NCBI GenBank assembly: GCA_023457355.1
Contig: JAEWLW010000038.1
Location: 62,001-126,000, forward strand
Reading direction: 5' to 3'
Length of the DNA: 64,000 nucleotides
Source: Bacillota bacterium
GTDB lineage: Bacteria; Bacillota; Clostridia; Oscillospirales; Ruminococcaceae
Shown: positions 1 to 8,765 of the stretch, piece after piece
Layout: every line of letters begins with the position of its first letter
Numbering within the stretch: the stretch's first letter is position 1
Translations under genes and position numbers: made by a program
The notes under the pieces: generated by a model
The model's database searches: none
What the model was told of the DNA's origin: nothing
Seen by the model: only the letters and a program-made list of their open reading frames with translations

Positions 1-270
1 CTTTTGGCAGTGCGCCTTCAACAGCCGGAAGTCCTCGAACGAAAGCTCCAGCTTTCGGACCATACCGAGCATTGTTTCGCCGCTGCCGGTCGCTTTTTGC
101 TGGTAGCGCGCCTTGGGTGCGTAGCGCGAGATGATGCGCTCGCTTTTCCAAGTCTGGAATTTGACGTAATCCGCGCCCGCCCTCGCCGCGGCATCCACCA
201 TCTGCAACGCCAGCTCCATGCTCCCGTTGTGGTTTACACCGGCCTCCGCAATAATTTTTATTTTTTTCAT
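1..270 (-). CDS. N-acetylneuraminate/legionaminate synthase (NeuB/LegI-type), N-terminal part
   Basis: First 90 residues only; the gene runs off the left edge of the window. The protein opens with MKKIKIIAEAGVNHNGSMEL, the characteristic start of NeuB-family TIM-barrel synthases, which condense phosphoenolpyruvate with an N-acetylated hexosamine to form a nine-carbon nonulosonate. The ATG at 270 is preceded by AAGGAG. It is the last visible gene of a minus-strand operon with dehydratase, LegC-type aminotransferase, NeuC-type epimerase and an acyltransferase. That context favours legionaminic over sialic acid (inference). The SAF domain and the rest of the barrel are not visible. Confidence 0.9.
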   Translation of the reverse strand, partial: MKKIKIIAEAGVNHNGSMELALQMVDAAARAGADYVKFQTWKSERIISRYAPKARYQQKATGSGETMLGMVRKLELSFEDFRLLKAHCQK

Positions 271-297
271 AACACCGCTCCTTACGTGATGCTGATC

Positions 298-434
298 CGG
301 ATTAAATCGACGGACAAGCTTTGCGGGATATTTTTTTGTCAGCCGAGAAGAGGATGCCGGTGGGCTGACACCCATCAAAGACCATAACAATGAATGGCGA
401 AAAATAGCCGTAAAGCTGAATTGTTTTTAATCCG
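298..434 (+). repeat. MITE-like repeat, family A, copy 1
   Basis: A 137-bp element between the NeuB-type synthase and the acyltransferase gene, bounded by perfect 9-bp terminal inverted repeats (CGGATTAAA at 298-306, TTTAATCCG at 426-434). The core carries a T-rich tract, then GGATGCCGGTGGGCTGAC, then a GGCGAAAAATAGCCGTAAAGCTG-like end. It closely matches the copy near 14180-14318 and more loosely the copies at about 23580, 27003, 48035 and 62033. No protein is coded. Confidence 0.75.
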
Positions 435-450
435 AAGCAGTATGAAGCCT

Positions 451-1512
451 TTACGCACGGTATTGAATCAGATAGCTGTTATCGGGGTTAAAGCCGGGGT
501 CGGCATCGGCGCGCAGCCGGACGAGCGCGTCAAAGCTTTCGCTGCTGAAAATGTTGCGGCCGATGTAAAAATTCAGCTGTCCTTTTTTGTTAAAGGATTT
601 TTTGAACAGGAACAGGCTGTCGTCTGCCTCCACGCCGCCCCCCAGGTGGAATTTTTCATACCCGTTGTCCGCCCCCCAGCAGGCGGCGGTGTAAAGCAGC
701 AGGCTGTTGGGCGAAAACTGCCGGGAAACCCCGTCCGAGCCGCTTAGATGATAGTGCATCCTTTTGTTGCCGTGGAGGATGATCGCCGCGCTGATGATTT
801 CCCCCGCCGAAAAAGCGCAGAATAAGTTGTAGAAGCCCGCCATGCTCCTGAAAAAATCGTCGAAAAATTCGTTGCTGAAAAAATAATAAGCCGTGGCGCC
901 GCGCCGCCGCATCGTCTCGGAATAGAGCCTGGCAAACGCCTTTTGGGCGCTTTCGCTGTTATCGATGCAAATTTGAACGCCGCTTTGCTGCGCCTTTTTT
1001 ATTGCGCCGCGGCAGCGGGCTTCCAGATTGGCAAAAATGGCGGCACGGTCGGTGAGATCGACAAAAACGGTTCTTTTGGCGCAGCGCAGGTCGCCGTGCC
1101 CGGCAAAAAGCGCCGCATTCCCCAAAAGTGGATGAAAGCGAATAAACTGCGAGACGATGCCGTTTTGATTGCAGTAATCCTTTAGCAGCGCAAAAAAGTG
1201 CGCCATTTCGTGCGCGCTCGCCCGCTCGGCCAAAGGGCCGCCGTAGCCGTACGGCGTGGCGAGGTCATAGCAGCGCCCCTTTTCCAAAAGCCCTGAAAAG
1301 GCGCGGCTCTTTGCAATGTCGCTTTTAAAAACAGGGTAACACAGCCGCATGCGCGCGCCCCGGTAGTCCATCAGAAACGGAGTCCCATCGCCCGCGTGGC
1401 GAAAAGCCGACACATATTCCCACAAATAGTAGACGTCATAATCGGCAAAGGATTTGACAAGGCCGTCCCATCGCGCCTTTTCATCAAACGGAATCATTTG
1501 CAGCGCCGCCAT
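451..1512 (-). CDS. FemAB/GNAT-like acyltransferase of the nonulosonate operon
   Basis: A 353-residue protein of the Acetyltransf_6/FemAB-like type: two GNAT-fold halves, with YYFFSNEFFDDFF and a later stretch around HYHLSGSD...FSPNSLLLY typical of this group. The start at 1512 is chosen because GGGGGAGG lies just upstream; a longer frame to 1590 would overlap the preceding epimerase gene. The position between NeuC- and NeuB-type genes suggests it acylates the nonulosonate precursor amine (the LegH role) or a related sugar. This is inference, because LegH enzymes are usually a different, smaller GNAT type. Confidence 0.75.
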   Translation of the reverse strand: MAALQMIPFDEKARWDGLVKSFADYDVYYLWEYVSAFRHAGDGTPFLMDYRGARMRLCYPVFKSDIAKSRAFSGLLEKGRCYDLATPYGYGGPLAERASAHEMAHFFALLKDYCNQNGIVSQFIRFHPLLGNAALFAGHGDLRCAKRTVFVDLTDRAAIFANLEARCRGAIKKAQQSGVQICIDNSESAQKAFARLYSETMRRRGATAYYFFSNEFFDDFFRSMAGFYNLFCAFSAGEIISAAIILHGNKRMHYHLSGSDGVSRQFSPNSLLLYTAACWGADNGYEKFHLGGGVEADDSLFLFKKSFNKKGQLNFYIGRNIFSSESFDALVRLRADADPGFNPDNSYLIQYRA

Positions 1513-1571
1513 GCCGCCTCCCCCTAACCAAATAATACAAATAGTAAAATGCGTCTCCTGTGCACAAAGGG

Positions 1572-2729
1572 TTATTGTACGACGGGCCATTCATAAAACC
1601 GTTTTTTAATAAGGGGCTTAAAATCGCCGCAGGATTTGAGAACCGCCACAATCTTTGCGATGCTGCCGCCGTTTCCATAAGGGTTTACGCTGTCGGTGCA
1701 GTCCAGGGAAAACGCCGCCTGAATCGCGTTGGCTATCCGCCCCTTTTGCGCGGGACAACTAATCACAGAGGGCGCAAACAGCCTGCCCCGCTGCCGGTCG
1801 CCGATATTGACGGTCGGCCTGTGAAAGGACGGCACCTCATAAATACCGCTGGAGGAATTGCCCACCACGGCGTCGACCTGTTCAATCACACTGTAATAAC
1901 GCCGCTGCCCCAGCGACGGGAACATGGCTGCGTTCGCGTGGCGCGAAACAAAGTCCTTCGTCAGCCCGATGATCTCGCGCCCCCCGGGGTCGGCGTTGGG
2001 GTGGGTGAAAATCAACCCGACTTCGCCGCCAAGCCCCTCCAGCGCTGCCAGCAGCTCGCCGAACTGCGCCGCCGCGGGCTGGGTGTCCAGCGTGGCGGGG
2101 TGAAAGGTGATAAGCAAATTTTTTTGCAGGAATTTAAATCCAAGGTCCCGTTCCAGCCCGGCACGGCCCATGCGCGGCAGCGCGTTGAGGATATCGATGC
2201 CGATATGCCCCACGTTAAAAACATATGCGGGGTCTTCCCCCAACTGCAAGACCCTTTGCCGCGACGCGGCGTTGGTGACAAAATGCAGCTGCGCCATCTT
2301 GGTGATGCTGTGCCGGATTGCCTCGTCAAACGCGCCCTCGGTGACATCGCCCCCCGCGATGTGCGCGATGGGGATGCGGGCGATATACGCCGCCTGCGCC
2401 GCTGCAAAAATTTCGTAGCGGTCGCCCAACAGCAGGAGCAGGTCGGGCATAAGCCGCGCAAAGGTATCCGCGAACCCGATTACCCCCAGCCCAACGGATT
2501 TGGCGGTACCGACCCGGGTGTCGCTGGAAAGCTGCATCTCGACCTTCTCATCAATTAAAAAGCCGTCGGTTTCAATCTCCCGGAAGGTCAGCCCGAATTC
2601 CGGCGCCAAGTGCATGCCCGTCGCCACAACCTGAAGGCAAAAGGACGGTTCGCTTTTAAGCGCCGCCAGCAGACCGCCCAGCAAGCCGTATTCGGCGCGC
2701 GACCCGGTCACCACACATATTTTTGGCAT
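1572..2729 (-). CDS. neuC: UDP-N-acetylglucosamine 2-epimerase, hydrolysing (NeuC/LegG-type)
   Basis: 385 residues beginning MPKICVVTGSRAEYGLL, the signature N-terminus of NeuC/LegG hydrolysing epimerases. It contains GDRYEIFAAA, HIAGGD and a C-terminal VGNSSSGIYE motif, all typical of the GT-B-like epimerase fold. It releases NDP and yields the free 2-epimerised sugar used by the NeuB-type synthase. The start ATG lies inside the end of the upstream aminotransferase gene (22-nt overlap), indicating translational coupling in a minus-strand operon. Full length for the family. Confidence 0.93.
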   Translation of the reverse strand: MPKICVVTGSRAEYGLLGGLLAALKSEPSFCLQVVATGMHLAPEFGLTFREIETDGFLIDEKVEMQLSSDTRVGTAKSVGLGVIGFADTFARLMPDLLLLLGDRYEIFAAAQAAYIARIPIAHIAGGDVTEGAFDEAIRHSITKMAQLHFVTNAASRQRVLQLGEDPAYVFNVGHIGIDILNALPRMGRAGLERDLGFKFLQKNLLITFHPATLDTQPAAAQFGELLAALEGLGGEVGLIFTHPNADPGGREIIGLTKDFVSRHANAAMFPSLGQRRYYSVIEQVDAVVGNSSSGIYEVPSFHRPTVNIGDRQRGRLFAPSVISCPAQKGRIANAIQAAFSLDCTDSVNPYGNGGSIAKIVAVLKSCGDFKPLIKKRFYEWPVVQ

Positions 2730-3937
2730 TGTTCACCCCCGGCGCCCTGCTCGTATGACGTTTCGCCCAGAAAGGCGCTGCTTGGAATATTGATGATGCG
2801 CCGCTCCAGACTTTCCGATGTTGAAAGGTCCATGCGCGGGCAACCCTGAAAGATGACCAGTTGGTGCATCAGAACCCACACCGGGCGGGTCATCAGCCCC
2901 GCGTCGTTCGTCCGCGTGAGAATTTCATCCCGCAGGGCAGCATTCTCCTCGCTTAAAATGCAGGCGTTCAGCCAGTAGTTGCTGCGCGCGTAGGAGGGCT
3001 CCACAAAAAAGGTGACGCCGCGCATGTTTTCAAACGCCTGCCGGTATTTATCCGCCAATGCGCGCTTGTCGCGGATAAAGCGGTCCAGCTGTTCCAGCTG
3101 CGCGCAGCCCAGCGCCGCGTTGAGGTTGGGCATCCGGTAATTGTAGCCCACCTGATCGTGCACAAACGCCCAGCGGTGCTGCCGCCGCGCGGTCGTGCTG
3201 ATATGCTTTGCGGCCTTGGCCAGTGCTTCGTCGTCGGTTAAAATGGCACCCCCGCCCCCGGTTGTGATAATCTTGTTGCCGTTAAAGCTCATGGCCGCGA
3301 GCTTTCCAAAACGGCCGGTGTGCCGGTCGCGATAATAAGAGCCCAGCGATTCCGCCGCATCCTCAACCAGCACCAGCCCGTACTGCCGGCAAACCGCCAA
3401 CAGCGGTTGAAGATCGGCAGGGTGGCCAAAGGTGTGCATCACAACCAGCGCTTTTATCGGGCGCAGGGTCTGTTTGTTATGGCAAAGGCCGTCTTTTAAA
3501 ACGGCAATTTCTTTTAAGTAACCGCCCAGCTTATCGGGGTCGACGCCAAGGCTTTCGCCCGAACAATCGACAAAATGCGGCATCGCCCCGCAGTAGCAGA
3601 CGGCGTTGGCCGTGGCGACAAAGGTCAGCGCCGGTGTCAGCACCTCGTCGCCCGGCCCTATGCCCGCCAGCTTCAGGCAAAGGTGCATGGCGGCCGTCCC
3701 GCTCGCCACGGCGACGGCAAACCCCGCGCCCGTGTACGCAGCCAGCCCCTGTTCAAAGCGTTCGACATAACGCCCCACCGTGGATACATAGCCCGAATCC
3801 AGACAATCCTTGACATAGGCCCATTCATTTCCGATGAAGCGCGGCTCGTGAAGGACGACCGGGCGCGCCGTCTCTTTCAGCACATCTTTTAAAGCGGCGA
3901 CAAACGCCGCGGGGGTTCCCTGAAATTCAGTTTTCAT
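2708..3937 (-). CDS. LegC-family PLP-dependent sugar aminotransferase
   Basis: 409 residues of the DegT/DnrJ/EryC1/StrS aspartate-aminotransferase fold. Visible features are the substrate-side SGTAAMHLCL, the PLP-contacting VEDAAESLG (D193) and the PLP lysine in SFNGNKIITTGGGG (K222). The last motif is typical of LegC, which aminates the 4-keto intermediate made by LegB. The ATG at 3937 overlaps the TGA of the upstream dehydratase by 4 nt (ATGA), and its own 3' end overlaps the epimerase start. This places it in the middle of the nonulosonate operon. Confidence 0.92.
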   Translation of the reverse strand: MKTEFQGTPAAFVAALKDVLKETARPVVLHEPRFIGNEWAYVKDCLDSGYVSTVGRYVERFEQGLAAYTGAGFAVAVASGTAAMHLCLKLAGIGPGDEVLTPALTFVATANAVCYCGAMPHFVDCSGESLGVDPDKLGGYLKEIAVLKDGLCHNKQTLRPIKALVVMHTFGHPADLQPLLAVCRQYGLVLVEDAAESLGSYYRDRHTGRFGKLAAMSFNGNKIITTGGGGAILTDDEALAKAAKHISTTARRQHRWAFVHDQVGYNYRMPNLNAALGCAQLEQLDRFIRDKRALADKYRQAFENMRGVTFFVEPSYARSNYWLNACILSEENAALRDEILTRTNDAGLMTRPVWVLMHQLVIFQGCPRMDLSTSESLERRIINIPSSAFLGETSYEQGAGGEQCQKYVW

Positions 3938-4944
3938 AGGTCATACCTGCCCGTCTTATACCGTTTGAGATTGTTTGGGTCGTTAAACCACGCGATGGTC
4001 TGAGCCAGCCCGCGCCGGAAGCCGGCCAGGCCGCCATAGTCGGGCCGCCACCCGAACAGCCGCCGCGCTTTCGCCGTATCCGCGCACAGCCGTTGCACCT
4101 CGCTTTTTTCGGGCCGCAGGCGCTGCGCGTCGGTTTCAATCTCGATTGTTGCGCCCATGAGCGCCGCGATAATTTCGGCCGTCTCGCCGACGGATACCTC
4201 AAATCCGCTGCCGATGTTGACCACCTCGCCCACGGTCCCGGGTGTTTCGGCCACCGCGATAAAGCCGCGCACCGTGTCCTTGATATAATTAAAATCCCGC
4301 GTCGGCGTCAGCGCCCCCAGCCTGATTTTTCGTGCGCCCTGCGCAATCTGGGTGATGATGGTCGGAATAACCGCCCGGTTCGACTGCCTTGGCCCATAGG
4401 TGTTAAACGGCCGGATAACCGTCACCGGCGTGCCAAAGGCGCGGTGAAAGGCCAGCGCCATCTGATCGGCGCCGATTTTGGAGGCGGCGTAGGGCGACTG
4501 CGCGTTCAGGGGGTGCGTTTCGGGTATGGGCACATACTGCGCCGTGCCGTAAACCTCGCTGGTGGAGGTTTGGACAATTTTTTCCGTCCCCAGCGTCCGG
4601 GCAGCCTGCAGGACGTTGAGCGTCCCTTTGATGTTTGTGTCAAAATAGGATTCGGGATAATAGTATGAATATGGTATCGCTATAAGCGCAGCGAGATGAA
4701 ACACCACATCCACGCCCTTCATGGCGCTTAAAACTCCGTGCGGATCCCGGATATCCCCGGCGACCACCTCCAGCGCATCTTTTATTTCCGGCTCTGAATC
4801 ATCCAGCCAGCCCCAGGTGTTCAAGGCGTTATAGCAGACAAAAGCGCGCACAGAATGTCCCTCTCTGACCAGTGTTTCGGTCAAATGCGAGCCGATAAAC
4901 CCATCCGCGCCGGTCACCATCATCTTTTTTCCGCTCAATGCCAT
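3934..4944 (-). CDS. NAD-dependent NDP-sugar 4,6-dehydratase (LegB-type SDR)
   Basis: 336 residues, extended short-chain dehydrogenase fold. The Rossmann motif GADGFIG is at residues 12-18 (G12, G15, G18), and the catalytic triad region has TSTSEVYG (127-133) with Y152 and K156 in PYAASK. It makes the 4-keto-6-deoxy sugar for the next enzyme, LegC. The start is set at 4944, where AGGAGG lies 7 nt upstream; an in-frame extension to 5022 has no ribosome site. First gene of the minus-strand operon, divergent from the DUF4183 protein gene. Confidence 0.92.
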   Translation of the reverse strand: MALSGKKMMVTGADGFIGSHLTETLVREGHSVRAFVCYNALNTWGWLDDSEPEIKDALEVVAGDIRDPHGVLSAMKGVDVVFHLAALIAIPYSYYYPESYFDTNIKGTLNVLQAARTLGTEKIVQTSTSEVYGTAQYVPIPETHPLNAQSPYAASKIGADQMALAFHRAFGTPVTVIRPFNTYGPRQSNRAVIPTIITQIAQGARKIRLGALTPTRDFNYIKDTVRGFIAVAETPGTVGEVVNIGSGFEVSVGETAEIIAALMGATIEIETDAQRLRPEKSEVQRLCADTAKARRLFGWRPDYGGLAGFRRGLAQTIAWFNDPNNLKRYKTGRYDL

Positions 4945-5083
4945 CTGAAATCCTCCTGCCTTTGTCTGGCATATATATATTATCCGGCTTTTAAGAATAG
5001 AAGCGCCCGCCGCACCCCGCACCGTTGCCCAGCCTGCTACATGATGTTTTAAACGCCTGAAGATTTCTCAAATCAGGGGTGAT

Positions 5084-6505
5084 ATGATGCAATCTGAAAA
5101 TTTTCCCCTTGTGTTTTGCCACCTGACCGATCAAAGCGGAAACATCATCCGCCCCTGCCAGCCGGGCGCCATTGTTTTTACCGAAATGTCCTGCCCCAGG
5201 CACCGGGCCAGGATCACGGTTCGATCACCGGCTGGCGAAGCGGTGACCAAACAGCTCATCACCGTCGCCGTCAAGGGGTTTGTGGCGGTCTGTTCCGATG
5301 CGGGCATCCTGTCCATGCCCATTCCGTTTTGCATCATCAAATATCTGTTTCTCTGCGCCCCCGACAGCTGTGGCCTGCACTTCAGCCTGAAGCGCTTCAG
5401 CTGCTGCGCCATTCCGGTTTTTTCGGAGGAGAGCCGCCAGGCTGACCACATCAAGATCACGATACATATCGACGCCACGGTTCATGCAAAGGCCAAGACC
5501 CGCCTTCTGGTTCCAACCCTCGACGATTCCAACGCCGTTTGCGGCAAAATATGCATCAGCGCGGACAGAATTTTTGATTCGGTCCGGTTTTGCTGCAAGG
5601 CCCGCATGCTGCACACCAACCTGCTGCGCCGCGCCGAGGTCTACCAGTATAACGCCATCTCAAACGGGCAGCAGCGCGTTTACACCAACGCCGATGAATG
5701 CACCGCCTATGGGAATCGCGGCCTTCTTTCGCCGGACGACGTATCCTGCTATAATTTGTTTATCAACGGCATGTTGCAGCCCAAAGCCAACTATTTGTTA
5801 TCAGCGGGCCGTCTGGCGCTTAAAACGGCCGATCTTCCGCTGCGGGGGCAGGCCGTTATGGTCACCTATGTCACTTTCATCAATCTGAATAACGAAATTC
5901 AGCCGGTGAAAAGCCTGCTTTACAGCGCCGTTGCGGATGGGTGCAAACGCGTTTTTACCAATGCGGACGCGCTAACCGAATACGACAGCGCCAAAATTCC
6001 CGATCCCCGGCAGGTCTCGTATTTTAACCTTTACGTCAACGGCGTGTTGCAACCAAAAACAAACTATACCGTTGAAAAGGGCCGTTTAACGCTCAACACG
6101 GCGGATATTCCGATGAGGGGGCAGCTGGTCACGCTGGAAGCCTTAATTATCAAAACGCCCTGCGGCGGGGTGTTTAAGGTTAAAACCTATCAGTATAACG
6201 CCTATTCCAGGGCCGAAAAAATTTTTACCGACCAGGACGGCATCCGCAAATACGGCGACGCGAAAATTATCAGCCCCAGGTACAGCACCTATCAAAACCT
6301 GTTTGTGAACAGCGTCATTCAGCCCCAAATCAGTTACTCGGTCGAAGAGGGCTGCCTGCGGCTCAACACAGCGGATGCCCCGATTAAATGCGCGCCGGTT
6401 TCGCTGCAATATATCAATGCGCATCCGGAGTTTCCGTCGAGAGACGGCCTCGTCTCGAATCTGTCGCTTTCAAAGTGGCGTGCACAGCACACCCTTGAGG
6501 ATTGA
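5084..6505 (+). CDS. Three-repeat DUF4183 protein, probably surface or spore-coat associated
   Basis: 473 residues. Residues about 187-265, 277-355 and 366-445 are three tandem copies of a DUF4183 module. Each copy runs YxYNA-S-G--RV(Y/F)TNAD-xxxYG--(K/L)I-P--VSYxNLFVNGxLQPKxNYxxxxGRLxLNTADxPxxG. The first 180 residues are Cys-rich, unrelated to the repeats, and I do not recognise them. There is no signal peptide, as is common in exosporium-type proteins. The start has GGGGTGAT upstream. DUF4183 proteins are mostly of unknown function and common in spore-formers, so a surface role is inference. It sits divergent to the nonulosonate operon, which may supply a glycan for surface proteins. Confidence 0.85.
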   Translation: MMQSENFPLVFCHLTDQSGNIIRPCQPGAIVFTEMSCPRHRARITVRSPAGEAVTKQLITVAVKGFVAVCSDAGILSMPIPFCIIKYLFLCAPDSCGLHFSLKRFSCCAIPVFSEESRQADHIKITIHIDATVHAKAKTRLLVPTLDDSNAVCGKICISADRIFDSVRFCCKARMLHTNLLRRAEVYQYNAISNGQQRVYTNADECTAYGNRGLLSPDDVSCYNLFINGMLQPKANYLLSAGRLALKTADLPLRGQAVMVTYVTFINLNNEIQPVKSLLYSAVADGCKRVFTNADALTEYDSAKIPDPRQVSYFNLYVNGVLQPKTNYTVEKGRLTLNTADIPMRGQLVTLEALIIKTPCGGVFKVKTYQYNAYSRAEKIFTDQDGIRKYGDAKIISPRYSTYQNLFVNSVIQPQISYSVEEGCLRLNTADAPIKCAPVSLQYINAHPEFPSRDGLVSNLSLSKWRAQHTLED

Positions 6506-6522
6506 CCCTTCCCGGCAAAGCA

Positions 6523-6555
6523 GTGGGCGCGCCATCATTATGACGGCGCGCCCAC
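6523..6555 (+). terminator. Hairpin downstream of the DUF4183 gene
   Basis: Perfect 11-bp stem GTGGGCGCGCC / GGCGCGCCCAC with an 11-nt loop, 18 nt after the stop codon. No T-tract follows, so it may be a weak or factor-assisted terminator or an mRNA-stabilising hairpin. Confidence 0.5.
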
Positions 6556-6746
6556 GCGGATAAGCCGGTAAAAGGATTCCTTTTCGGCAAAATATCGAAA
6601 GTTGACGCTTGATGCGTCCCGGAACACACAAGCCGTTTTTTCGCAAATTAAACGCCGCCGAATATTTTAACAACTTTCTTACTTAAAACGCCAAAAGCGG
6701 AAAAAACTATTGGTTGTAATAATTTGCTGGCGTGAAAGGAGCTACT

Positions 6747-7967
6747 ATGACCTTTGAAGAACTTTATAAAACCCTGACGCATGACAAAGCGCAAAACAAA
6801 CCGCGAAGCTGGACGGGGCTGCGCTATGACAAGGCCCAGATGGACTGCCTTTTGCACCCGGATAACCACCCCCTGATATGGAAAGTGGGCGAATGCGCCT
6901 GCACCGAAAAAAGCTGCGTATCGGCCTGCCTTTTTGACGCAGTTGAAGTGAAAAACGGGGCCATTTCCTTTGACCCCGAAAAATGTACAGGCTGTAATGA
7001 ATGCGTCGCCGCCTGTGAGGCACATAATCTTGAGCAAAGCCGCGATACCATCAAGGCGATTGAAACCTTAAAAGAACCCGGCACAAAGGTCTACGCGCTG
7101 ATGGCCCCTGCTTTCGTGGGGCAGTTCGGGGCGGCGGCCACGCCTTCCAAAATAAGAACCGCCCTTCGGCAAATCGGCTTTGCGGGCATGGTGGAAGTGG
7201 CGACCTTCGCCGATATCCTGACGTTAAAAGAGGCGCTGGAATTTAAAAAAAACAGCGCGAACCGAAAATTCCAGCTGACAAGCTGCTGCTGCCCGGTTTG
7301 GATCTCGATGATCAAACGGAACTATGCCAACATCGTCGACCATCTGCCCCCCGCCGTCTCGCCGATGATTGCGGCGGGCCGAATCGTCAAGCAGCTCAAC
7401 CCCGGCTGCAAAACCATCTTCATCGGCCCCTGCCTGGCCAAAAAAGCGGAATCGAAAGAGAAGGGGCTTACCGGCGATGTGGACTGCGTTTTGACCTTTC
7501 AGGAATTAAACGACCTTTTTGAAGCATTCCAGGTGGATTTTACAAAGCTGGCGGACATCGCCAAGGAGCATTCTTCGACAGCCGGCCGCCTTTATGCCCG
7601 AACCGGCGGCGTAAGCGAGGCCGTGGCGCTGGCCGCCAAACGCTTGCAGGTTACACAGGAGCTGCGTCCCGTCTTTGCAAACGGCGTCAAAGAATGCAAG
7701 GAGATGCTGACCGCCATTCTAGACGGCGACATACGGGGCAATTTTTACGAGGGCATGGGTTGTGTCGGCGGCTGCGTCGGCGGCCCCAAGCGCATTATCG
7801 ACCCCGATTCCGGCAAGGAATCGGTCAACCGGTACGCACAGGAAGCCCTGTTCGATACCCCTTTGGACAACCCCTATGTAATCGAAATCATGAACCGGCT
7901 CAACTTTAAAACCGTCGACGATTTCCTGCAAAAAAGCACGATTTTAACCCGCGATTTTGACGCCTAG
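6747..7967 (+). CDS. [FeFe]-hydrogenase-like protein with N-terminal 2x[4Fe-4S] domain
   Basis: 406 residues. Two [4Fe-4S] motifs occur near residues 50-61 (CACTEKSCVSAC) and 80-90 (CTGCNECVAAC), followed by the H-cluster domain. The three H-cluster loops are recognisable but divergent: L1 TSCCCPVW (178-185), L2 GPCLAKKAE (227-235) and L3 EGMGCVGGCVGG (335-346). In standard catalytic enzymes L1 is TSCCPxW and L2 has MPC. It may be a non-prototypical (sensory or alternative group) hydrogenase rather than a fast H2 producer; this is inference. Start chosen at 6747, with AAAGGAG upstream. It stands alone without HydE/F/G or NADH-linked partners in the window. Confidence 0.85.
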   Translation: MTFEELYKTLTHDKAQNKPRSWTGLRYDKAQMDCLLHPDNHPLIWKVGECACTEKSCVSACLFDAVEVKNGAISFDPEKCTGCNECVAACEAHNLEQSRDTIKAIETLKEPGTKVYALMAPAFVGQFGAAATPSKIRTALRQIGFAGMVEVATFADILTLKEALEFKKNSANRKFQLTSCCCPVWISMIKRNYANIVDHLPPAVSPMIAAGRIVKQLNPGCKTIFIGPCLAKKAESKEKGLTGDVDCVLTFQELNDLFEAFQVDFTKLADIAKEHSSTAGRLYARTGGVSEAVALAAKRLQVTQELRPVFANGVKECKEMLTAILDGDIRGNFYEGMGCVGGCVGGPKRIIDPDSGKESVNRYAQEALFDTPLDNPYVIEIMNRLNFKTVDDFLQKSTILTRDFDA

Positions 7968-7997
7968 CGCACAAGGTTCCCTGTGTTTGGCGCCGCA

Positions 7998-8513
7998 TCA
8001 CACATGGGTGACCACCTGTTCCTTCAAAAGACTCTCAAAATGCAGCTTTGAGGGCTTTGCATCAGCCGCGGGATACCCCAAAACCATCAGCCCTTCCACC
8101 GTCAGGCCCGCCAGCTGCACAAAAGCCTCGCGCAGCGCCTTTTCGTCATAGAGCCCCACAAACGTTGTGCCAAGGCCAAGGTCCGCCGCCTGCAGCATCA
8201 TGTGGTCCGCCGCAATCATAATGTCCTGTTCGCCGCAGTTTTTGCCGTCGGTTGCCCGAACCGAGGCCTTCGCCGCGTCAAAGGCCAGAATCATGATGAC
8301 CGGCGCGCCAAAATGGCATTGGGTGCAGGCCCGCAGCCGCGCAAGGGCCCCGGCGCTCGTGGCGACAATAATGCGCTGGGACTGATAGTTTTTTGCGGTC
8401 GGCGCCAGCATGGCGGCATTGAGCACCTGCGCCAGCAGTTCAGGCGCTACCGGCCTGTCGTCAAATTTACGCACCGAATAGCGCTGACGCGCCAACTGGG
8501 CAAAGCTTTCCAT
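7998..8513 (-). CDS. Nitroreductase-family FMN oxidoreductase
   Basis: 171 residues. The N-terminal RYSVRKFDDRPV and APTAKNYQSQRIIV are the FMN-binding signatures of nitroreductases, and GLGTTFVGLYDE with VLGYPAADAKPS form the C-terminal part. Members use FMN and NAD(P)H to reduce nitro compounds, quinones or flavins; the substrate cannot be told from sequence. The start has AGAGGAA upstream. Convergent with the hydrogenase-like gene, whose stop lies 31 nt away, with no clear terminator between them. Confidence 0.88.
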   Translation of the reverse strand: MESFAQLARQRYSVRKFDDRPVAPELLAQVLNAAMLAPTAKNYQSQRIIVATSAGALARLRACTQCHFGAPVIMILAFDAAKASVRATDGKNCGEQDIMIAADHMMLQAADLGLGTTFVGLYDEKALREAFVQLAGLTVEGLMVLGYPAADAKPSKLHFESLLKEQVVTHV

Positions 8514-8625
8514 CGCTGGTTCCTCTTTTCATTTTGAATAATCGCACTCTGCCAAAAGCGATATAACAAGGCGCTTGGGGCGGGAATTATTTTTCTGCCG
8601 GGAAACTGAAATGCGCAGCCTGTTA

Positions 8626-8765
8626 AAAAACCCATTTCAAAGAAAAAGTTGCACGAACTAAAGGCTTTGGTGGAACTTTTTCAAAACTCGCAGGGCTTGG
8701 TGGAGTCACAGCGGCATTTGTTTTACGCAAATTGCTAAGCCCCTGTTCCCTTATTGACCGCCTGT
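8626..8765 (+). repeat. Long intergenic repeat, family B, copy 1 (internally shortened)
   Basis: About 140 bp matching the two ends of the repeat seen at 27408-27720 and 41650-41960. It has the segment around AAAGTTGCACGAACTAAAGG, a TTTTTCAAAACTCGCAGGG-like part, then GGCATTTGTTTTACGCAAAT and TGCTAAGCCCCTGT. The middle present in the longer copies is missing; the junction lies at a short AGCGG sequence, consistent with deletion between direct repeats. Confidence 0.65.

Noticed and set aside
1..4944. Pseudaminic acid or sialic acid pathway instead of legionaminic type
   Set aside because: The aminotransferase carries the LegC-type SFNGNKIITTGGGG and the epimerase is NeuC/LegG-type; PseB/PseC/PseG features are not seen, and plain sialic acid would not need LegB/LegC.
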